This document shows, one piece after another, positions 59,733 through 64,000 of a DNA stretch of 64,000 bases; the first letter of the stretch is position 1, and each line of letters starts with the position of its first letter. The translations under genes were made by a program, and so were the position numbers. This DNA is from Flavobacterium sp. LHD-80. Lineage in GTDB: Bacteria; Bacteroidota; Bacteroidia; Flavobacteriales; Flavobacteriaceae. The notes under the pieces were generated by a model. It searched no databases. It was not told the origin of the DNA and worked only from the letters and a program-made list of their open reading frames with translations. The stretch lies in contig NZ_JAVFVS010000001.1 in assembly GCF_030929605.1 (NCBI RefSeq), forward strand, positions 496,001 to 560,000, written 5' to 3'.

Positions 59733-60503
59733 ATGAGCAGAATACATTTGTTTGAATTTGAAGATCAACAATGGCTTCCGGAATTTATTAGAAATTACAT
59801 GACCGATTTTTTGCAGTTTCTTTCGAACAAAACTGCCATGTATAAAGGAATTGTTCCAATAATAGAAAAAGGATTAAAAGAAAGCCAAACCAATCAAATT
59901 ATTGATCTCGCTTCTGGCGGAGGAGGCGGACTAATTTGGCTCAATACCGAATTAAGAAAAACCAATCCCGATTTAAAAATTCTGCTGACGGATTATTTTC
60001 CCAATATTCCTGCCTTCGAACATACTCAAAAACAAGCGGATAATTTTGAGTTCATAAAGACGTCTGTTGATGCCAGAAACGTTCCTGAAAACTTAAAAGG
60101 ACTTCGAACGCAATTTTTATCGCTGCATCATTTTAAACCCAAAGACTCGCAACAGATTCTGCAAAATGCAATCGACACCAATAGTTCTATTGCTATTTTT
60201 GAAGGGCAGGAGCGAAGTGTTCCGAGTATTATAGCCATGATTTTTTCCCCAATTTCTGTTTTGTTGACGACGCCTTTTATCAGGCCATTTAAGATTGGTA
60301 GAATTGTTTTTACCTATCTAATCCCAATTGTACCGATTTTAGTTTTATGGGATGGCGTAGTTTCTTCTTTAAGAACTTATTCTGTGGAAGAAATGAATGA
60401 GTTGATTTCTAAATTAGATAACGCAGCAAGTTTTAATTGGGAAGTTGGAAAAGTAAAATCTGGACCTGCGAAGATTTTGTATTTGCTGGGAACTAAGAAA
60501 TAA
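59733..60503 (+). CDS. Class I SAM-dependent methyltransferase-like protein
   Basis: A 256-residue protein. IIDLASGGGGGLIWL is a SAM-binding glycine loop (motif I) and ILLTDYFPN a motif II with acidic residue. Two hydrophobic segments in the C-terminal half (IIAMIFSPISVLLTTPFI and IVFTYLIPIVPILVLWDGVV) suggest membrane association, which is unusual for a soluble methyltransferase. The ATG at 59733 (MSRIHLFEFEDQQW) is preferred over an upstream start. Substrate is unknown. Confidence 0.78.
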   Translation: MSRIHLFEFEDQQWLPEFIRNYMTDFLQFLSNKTAMYKGIVPIIEKGLKESQTNQIIDLASGGGGGLIWLNTELRKTNPDLKILLTDYFPNIPAFEHTQKQADNFEFIKTSVDARNVPENLKGLRTQFLSLHHFKPKDSQQILQNAIDTNSSIAIFEGQERSVPSIIAMIFSPISVLLTTPFIRPFKIGRIVFTYLIPIVPILVLWDGVVSSLRTYSVEEMNELISKLDNAASFNWEVGKVKSGPAKILYLLGTKK

Positions 60504-60510
60504 TTTAAGT

Positions 60511-60541
60511 TGCTACCGCGAGCGTCTCGCTCGTGAACGTA
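60511..60541. repeat. Half copy of the GCGAGCGTCTCGCTCGTGAACG repeat
   Basis: GCGAGCGTCTCGCTCGTGAA follows the methyltransferase-like gene. It matches the left part of the full elements at 61921-62036 and 62331-62410. Only a short GAGCAGGTCGAGCGC follows instead of the inverse arm. Confidence 0.7.
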
Positions 60542-60585
60542 AAGAAAATTAAAATCTAATTTGAGCAGGTCGAGCGCTTAATTAT

Positions 60586-61854
60586 TTAGAACTCACTTGA
60601 AATATTTCTTTCTTCGTTAAATTTAACTATATCTAGTTTTTCATTTTCTGGGTATTCAACAATTTCGTGAAAACTTAGAGATAATATTTCTAAAAGTTTT
60701 TCTCCTTGCTTAGGATCAATTTTTTCTGGGAAATAGAAATAGTATTTGTTTTCTATTTCAATATTGAACTCTGTGTGATAATAATTTTGCAGTTCTGAAT
60801 ACAACTGATCGTAATTATTTCGATCTATGATAAAGTCAACAATATTTGCTCCAGCTAGATTTTGTAGCGACTTGATATCAGCCCTATGTTTGCTAATTAG
60901 GGCTTCATTCAATGTCTCAAATCGCCCAACTATTAGACCTAAATTATCTTCTTCTACTTCATATGATTCGCCCGAATGAAAATAAACCTTTTTATGGATG
61001 ACATACTTCCCAATTTCATTTTCGTTTAAAATTTCAGCATATTTTTCAATTAAATTCCCATACGTTTCAAATTTTGTCAGGTTTTTTAATTTTGAGATAT
61101 TTTCAATATACTTAATTTTGTTCGACTCTAAATTTAGTGTTGAAAGTGAAAGTAAATTATCTAGGCCTTCAATTTTTTCAATTTGATTATCATTTAAAAC
61201 TAGTTTTGTTAGGCTTTCTAGATTATCCAAATCTTCTATTTTTTTGATTTGATTCTTATCCAGATATAGTTCTTTTAATCTTACTAAATTATTTAGGGCT
61301 TCGATTTTTGAGATGCTATTACTGCTAAGGTATAATTCTTTTAACTGAACTAAATGACCAAGATTTTCAATTTTTGAAATTTGATTACCAAATAAGTATA
61401 AAATTTGCAATTTTTTTAAATGCTGAAGATTTTCAATTTTGCTTATTTTATTAGAATATAAAACTAATTCGCTTAGATGATCATTTTGTTCCAGCCCTTC
61501 GATTTTTTCTATTTGATTATTATCCAAACTTAAAAAACGGAGTTTGATTAATTTTTCAAGTCCCTCGATTTTCTTTATTTTATTTTCGTATAAGACCAAG
61601 TTTATTAATTCAGGAAAATTTTCAAGACCTTTAATTTCTGTAATTGCATTTCTCCCTAAATTTAGTCCAATAACATTCTTATCATTGTCTAACAAGTATT
61701 TATTTACATTTGATGTTGAGAGAATGTGACCTTCAGCATGTTCTTCAATTTTTATATTATATATCTTTTCAAGTTTTAAAATACCTTTAGGCTTATTAGA
61801 CTTATTGGGATTTAAAAAGAAACTGAAATATTTTACTAGATTTGATAAATTCAT
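60586..61854 (-). CDS. Leucine-rich repeat protein, SDS22-like
   Basis: A 422-residue protein. Ten 22-residue leucine-rich repeats occupy about residues 65-285, with the consensus L-x-L-x-x-N-x-I-x-K-I-E-x-L-x-x-L. This resembles the regular SDS22-type LRR. No signal peptide or membrane segment is seen; the N-terminal 60 residues are basic and the C-terminal domain of about 140 residues (HKKVYFHSGESYEVEEDNLG onward) is not recognised. The protein probably binds a partner. It lies at the edge of the accessory end of the window, bordered by GC-rich repeats. Confidence 0.85.
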   Translation of the reverse strand: MNLSNLVKYFSFFLNPNKSNKPKGILKLEKIYNIKIEEHAEGHILSTSNVNKYLLDNDKNVIGLNLGRNAITEIKGLENFPELINLVLYENKIKKIEGLEKLIKLRFLSLDNNQIEKIEGLEQNDHLSELVLYSNKISKIENLQHLKKLQILYLFGNQISKIENLGHLVQLKELYLSSNSISKIEALNNLVRLKELYLDKNQIKKIEDLDNLESLTKLVLNDNQIEKIEGLDNLLSLSTLNLESNKIKYIENISKLKNLTKFETYGNLIEKYAEILNENEIGKYVIHKKVYFHSGESYEVEEDNLGLIVGRFETLNEALISKHRADIKSLQNLAGANIVDFIIDRNNYDQLYSELQNYYHTEFNIEIENKYYFYFPEKIDPKQGEKLLEILSLSFHEIVEYPENEKLDIVKFNEERNISSEF

Positions 61855-61920
61855 TTTGTTTTTTTATTTACAGACCTTCCAAATTGACGGAAATTTTATA
61901 TTGGATTTGAATTACTTATT

Positions 61921-62036
61921 TGCTGGCGCGAGCATCTCGGTCGTGAACGTTTCAATTAGTTTTGAATTTCAGGACGAGACACAATTAGTTTTTAAATTTC
62001 TTTGTGTTCACGAGCGGGACGCTCGCGCTAGCGGGG
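61921..62036. repeat. GCTAGCGCGAGCGTC palindromic element, copy 1
   Basis: The left arm GCTGGCGCGAGCATCTCG (imperfect) and the right arm GGGACGCTCGCGCTAGC enclose a centre with AACGTTTCAATTAG and TTTCTTTGTGTTCACGAG. The right arm lies within a short lipoprotein-like reading frame. Confidence 0.82.
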
Positions 62037-62137
62037 GTTTCAGCTTCTGGAATGGCTTTTTCTATTTCTTCATTAACACAACTAAAAAAGGACATCGTTA
62101 TGCAAATAAATAATACGCTAAAAGTAATTTTCTTCAT
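61985..62137 (-). pseudogene. Truncated lipoprotein gene ending in a repeat element
   Basis: A 50-codon frame starting at the ATG 62137: MKKITFSVLFICITMSFFSC with a clear lipoprotein signal peptide and lipobox (FFSC), followed by VNEEIEKAIPEAETP. From there on the residues (ASASVPLVNTKKFKN) are encoded by the GC-rich repeat element 61921-62036 and the frame stops at 61985. It looks like the start of a larger lipoprotein gene whose body has been lost or displaced by the repeat. A small functional lipoprotein cannot be excluded. Confidence 0.7.
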
Positions 62138-62247
62138 TTTGGTTTTGGGGCTAGTTAATTTTACTTGAAAGATTAAAATATCTTTATGGGAGTAAAATTC
62201 AATTTTATTTTTGATATTTTAATACGGAAAGCCGTAATGCGTGAAAT

Positions 62248-62284
62248 AAAAAAAAGCGACTAATTTGTTTACTCGCTTTTTTTA
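62248..62284. terminator. Terminator-like hairpin in the repeat-rich interval
   Basis: AAAAAAAGCGA and TCGCTTTTTTT form a hairpin with a loop of about 13 bases. It lies about 110 bases upstream of the lipoprotein remnant and could end the transcript of the 62419-63710 cassette on the minus strand. Confidence 0.75.
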
Positions 62285-62330
62285 TTTTGTGGATGAAGAT
62301 TATTAACCTAAAAACACTTTCAACTCACTT

Positions 62331-62410
62331 GCTAGCGCGAGCGTCTCTCTCGTAAACGTTTCGATTGGGTTTAATTTCTTTATATTCACGAGCGGGACGC
62401 TCGCGCTAGC
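62331..62410. repeat. GCTAGCGCGAGCGTC palindromic element, copy 2
   Basis: An 80-base element: GCTAGCGCGAGCGTCTC at the left, GACGCTCGCGCTAGC at the right, with AACGTTTCGATTGGG and TTTCTTTATATTCACGAG in the middle, the same order as copy 1. It lies just after the stop codon of the cassette gene at 62419-63474. Confidence 0.85.
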
Positions 62411-62418
62411 AGGGGATT

Positions 62419-63474
62419 CTATTTTATCCAAATATCTACATTAATGTCTATTCCTGTCTTTCTTTTTAGATTTGTAACGGCAAGCATAATTCCGACAGAA
62501 GTAACATTCATAGTACATATATATGACTCTTTCCAAAGATTAATTAGAGTTTCAAGTTTCGGTTCTAATTCAATCAAATATTTATTTGCTTGTTGCCAAC
62601 TCATAGTGGAATCATTAAATAAGGACTTAAATGACTGTATATTGTTGTTATTCATTTTTATATCATTTGTTTTTTTTTCCAAAATACTTTCATTCATTGC
62701 ATTAAATTGATACAAGGACGCATTGTTTATACAGTTAATAATTATGGAATTATAAGCTTCATCACACTTTGTTATTTCTTCAAATACAGACTTTTCAAAC
62801 CCATTAGAAAAAATTCCTTTGTATTTATTTAGAAGTAAGTTTGAAAAATTATCGTCAGGTATTCCAAAACTTCCACAACAACCAGTATATTCTAAATGTT
62901 TGTAAACTGAGTTGTTTTTAGTGAGTTGATCTATAAAAGGGCAAAAATAATTTTCTAAATAATTTTTGAATGTTAATCGATCTACAATATCATAATTGTG
63001 GGTTTCGTTAATTAAAAAAACAATTGTAAGAATGTCTAATTGTTCATTAGTAAGTTTTGGAAGAATTTCTAGTGACTCATTTAAAACTATCTTTTTTAGT
63101 GATTGAGAATTTTCATCAACTCTTCTTAATAAAATATCTATAAGCATTTCTTCCAGATTTTTTTCACCACTTCTAGCGTATTCTTTTTGTGCAGTAAAAA
63201 TTGCGTACTGAATATCAGGATCTTGTATTTTATTTATTTTTTCAGGATCTTTTTCCATAATTCTCTTCAAGAATTCGTCAACTAATTCTTCCGCTCTTTG
63301 CTTAGCAATTAATGAAGCTGATTGTGATAACTCTAAAAAATTGGATTTGAAAACATCTAAAGCAATTTCCCTTGCATCTGAATAATTAATTCCATTATTT
63401 ATAACAACATTTTGACCTTGTAGATTTGTTGAATCCGTTCCTCCTTCTTGTTTTAAATTTTTTCTTCCAAACAT
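62419..63474 (-). CDS. LPO_1073/Vpar_1526-like protein with N-terminal Gly/Asn/Gln motif
   Basis: A 351-residue soluble protein. The N terminus (MFGRKNLKQEGGTDSTNLQG, then QNVVINNGINYSDARE) is typical of the LPO_1073/Vpar_1526 family as I remember it, and is followed by a helical region (AREIALDVFKSNFLEL, AKQRAEELVDEFLKRI) and an alpha-helical body without recognised catalytic motif. Residues 8-28 carry KQ-x-GG-x2-S-x-N-x-Q. The same motif ends the small membrane protein encoded two bases upstream. The function of the family is unknown; its members are patchily distributed. The cassette could be a defence or stress-response unit, which is inference. Confidence 0.72.
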   Translation of the reverse strand: MFGRKNLKQEGGTDSTNLQGQNVVINNGINYSDAREIALDVFKSNFLELSQSASLIAKQRAEELVDEFLKRIMEKDPEKINKIQDPDIQYAIFTAQKEYARSGEKNLEEMLIDILLRRVDENSQSLKKIVLNESLEILPKLTNEQLDILTIVFLINETHNYDIVDRLTFKNYLENYFCPFIDQLTKNNSVYKHLEYTGCCGSFGIPDDNFSNLLLNKYKGIFSNGFEKSVFEEITKCDEAYNSIIINCINNASLYQFNAMNESILEKKTNDIKMNNNNIQSFKSLFNDSTMSWQQANKYLIELEPKLETLINLWKESYICTMNVTSVGIMLAVTNLKRKTGIDINVDIWIK

Positions 63475-63476
63475 AA

Positions 63477-63710
63477 TTAAAGATTTATATTACCACCTGC
63501 CTGATAGTTTTTTGAATTTTTTCCGCCTTTTTGTTTCATTTTGATTTTAGTATCATTATTATCATCGGTATTAAAAAATAAAACTAAAAGTGTACCTGCT
63601 AAAGTTAATGTGCTAATCAGTGGTTCAAGAGACCGTTCAACATAAAGCCATATTATTGAAGCTAAAAATGCTAGAATGTTTAAAATTAGGAGGGTAATTT
63701 TTATTTTCAT
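63477..63710 (-). CDS. Small membrane protein with C-terminal Gly/Asn/Gln motif
   Basis: A 77-residue protein with two hydrophobic helices (ITLLILNILAFLASIIWLYV and LEPLISTLTLAGTLLVLFF) and a cytoplasmic tail. The last 20 residues contain KQKGGKNSKNYQAGGNINL, which matches the N-terminal motif of the next protein in the pattern KQ-x-GG-x2-S-x-N-x-Q. It is the first gene of a two-gene unit, with two bases between stop and start. It could be the membrane effector or anchor of its partner. The family is not recognised. Confidence 0.72.
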   Translation of the reverse strand: MKIKITLLILNILAFLASIIWLYVERSLEPLISTLTLAGTLLVLFFNTDDNNDTKIKMKQKGGKNSKNYQAGGNINL

Positions 63711-63802
63711 ATAGTTATAATATTATGAATTAAAAAGAAATAAATTTAAAGTAATATTAATCAAAATTTTGTACTCTATATTTCTTTAAATAATTAAAAA
63801 TA

Positions 63803-63842
63803 AAAAAAGCCAACAAATTGCTATAATTCGTGGCCTTTTAAA
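63803..63842. terminator. Weak hairpin downstream of thrC
   Basis: AAAAAGCCAACAAATT pairs imperfectly with AATTCGTGGCCTTTT around a short loop; a T-rich tract follows on either strand. It lies just after the thrC stop codon. Confidence 0.5.
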
Positions 63843-63862
63843 TTTTATAAAAAAATATTTTT

Positions 63863-64000
63863 TTACTCTAAAAATTTCTTCAACTCCTCATAACTCCCAA
63901 TCTTCACACTAACTTTCTCCTCATTAATAACACTCTCAATCTGAGCAGGAATAGGAAGTGTAATGCCTAAAGCAGGTTCAACAACATCTAAGAATTTAAT
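63863..64000 (-). CDS. thrC: Threonine synthase, C-terminal end (partial)
   Basis: The last 45 residues of a gene that runs beyond the window, from IKFLDVVEPALGITLPIPAQ to VKIGSYEELKKFLE and a TAA stop. The segment HPVKF-x-x-VVE---G---P-P-x-I at this distance from the C terminus is typical of Bacteroidota threonine synthase, which makes threonine from phosphohomoserine with PLP. Only the tail is visible, so the call is moderate. Confidence 0.65.
   Translation of the reverse strand: MKFLDVVEPALGITLPIPAQIESVINEEKVSVKIGSYEELKKFLE

Larger units (their letters stand above)
61855..62418. other. Interval with repeats and a gene remnant
   Basis: This 564-base stretch contains two GC-rich palindromic elements (61921-62036 and 62331-62410), a truncated lipoprotein frame (61985-62137) and a terminator-like hairpin (62248-62284). 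The rest shows no gene. Confidence 0.65.

Noticed and set aside
61805..62113. Plus-strand frame of 102 codons in the repeat-rich interval
   Set aside because: It overlaps the LRR gene start, crosses a palindromic element and has no recognisable domain; the minus-strand lipoprotein start is the better explanation.

Overview
The window looks like a chromosomal stretch of a Flavobacterium-type member of the Bacteroidota. The reasons are the AT-rich sequence, promoters of the TAnnTTTG type, almost no Shine-Dalgarno sequences, a fused ccoN-ccoO gene, DUF5606, T9SS-like C-terminal tails, Bacteroidota-style lipoproteins, and many families of short intergenic palindromes. Most of it is housekeeping DNA; the last 8 kb or so are more accessory in character. 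No tRNA, rRNA, insertion sequence or CRISPR array was seen.

Layout. 0-8 kb: aldo/keto reductase, a cysE-cysM cysteine operon, small membrane proteins, an Smr protein, a lipoprotein with an internal duplication, a cysteine desulfurase and the tRNA threonylcarbamoyladenosine enzyme TsaC. 8-13 kb: a lipopolysaccharide/glycan cluster (GT4, WaaP-like kinase, GT2, GT9), then dapD. 13-21 kb: PAS protein, ruvX, mqo, an FUSC-family membrane protein, def, DUF5606, mazG and an FNR-type regulator. 21-31.4 kb: a complete cbb3 cytochrome oxidase locus (copper P-type ATPase, ccoS, ccoNO, ccoQ, ccoP, ccoG, ccoH, a SafE-like protein) facing hemN. Three near-identical FNR-like palindromes precede the ATPase gene, ccoS and hemN, at a nearly constant distance from the promoter -7 box. 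Together with the adjacent regulator gene this looks like a small microaerobic regulon.

31-51 kb: small envelope proteins, an acyl-CoA carboxylase beta subunit, an orphan lpxD, msrB, prfB with its programmed +1 frameshift, threonine aldolase, YbaB, an S9 peptidase, a second cysteine-synthase-family enzyme, tandem LamG paralogues, YebC, a Prc-like S41 protease, gcvT and a YitT protein. 51-64 kb: a PixA-family gene, a TPR/adenylate cyclase gene broken by an in-frame amber codon, nnrD, a HipA-like/DUF3037 pair, HutD, GNAT, an S10 carboxypeptidase bracketed by two copies of a MITE-like element, a methyltransferase-like gene, a leucine-rich-repeat protein, a truncated lipoprotein gene running into a repeat element, a two-gene cassette (small membrane protein plus an LPO_1073/Vpar_1526-like protein) whose members share a Gly/Asn/Gln motif, and the 3' end of thrC.

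The most interesting signals are the two-gene cassette with the shared motif, which resembles the arrangement of paired amyloid-signalling motifs, the inferred FNR regulon, the SD-dependent prfB frameshift in a lineage that hardly uses SD sequences, and the dense set of intergenic palindromes, one of which forms the end of a broken gene. All functional calls rest on motif recognition by eye; no database search was run.
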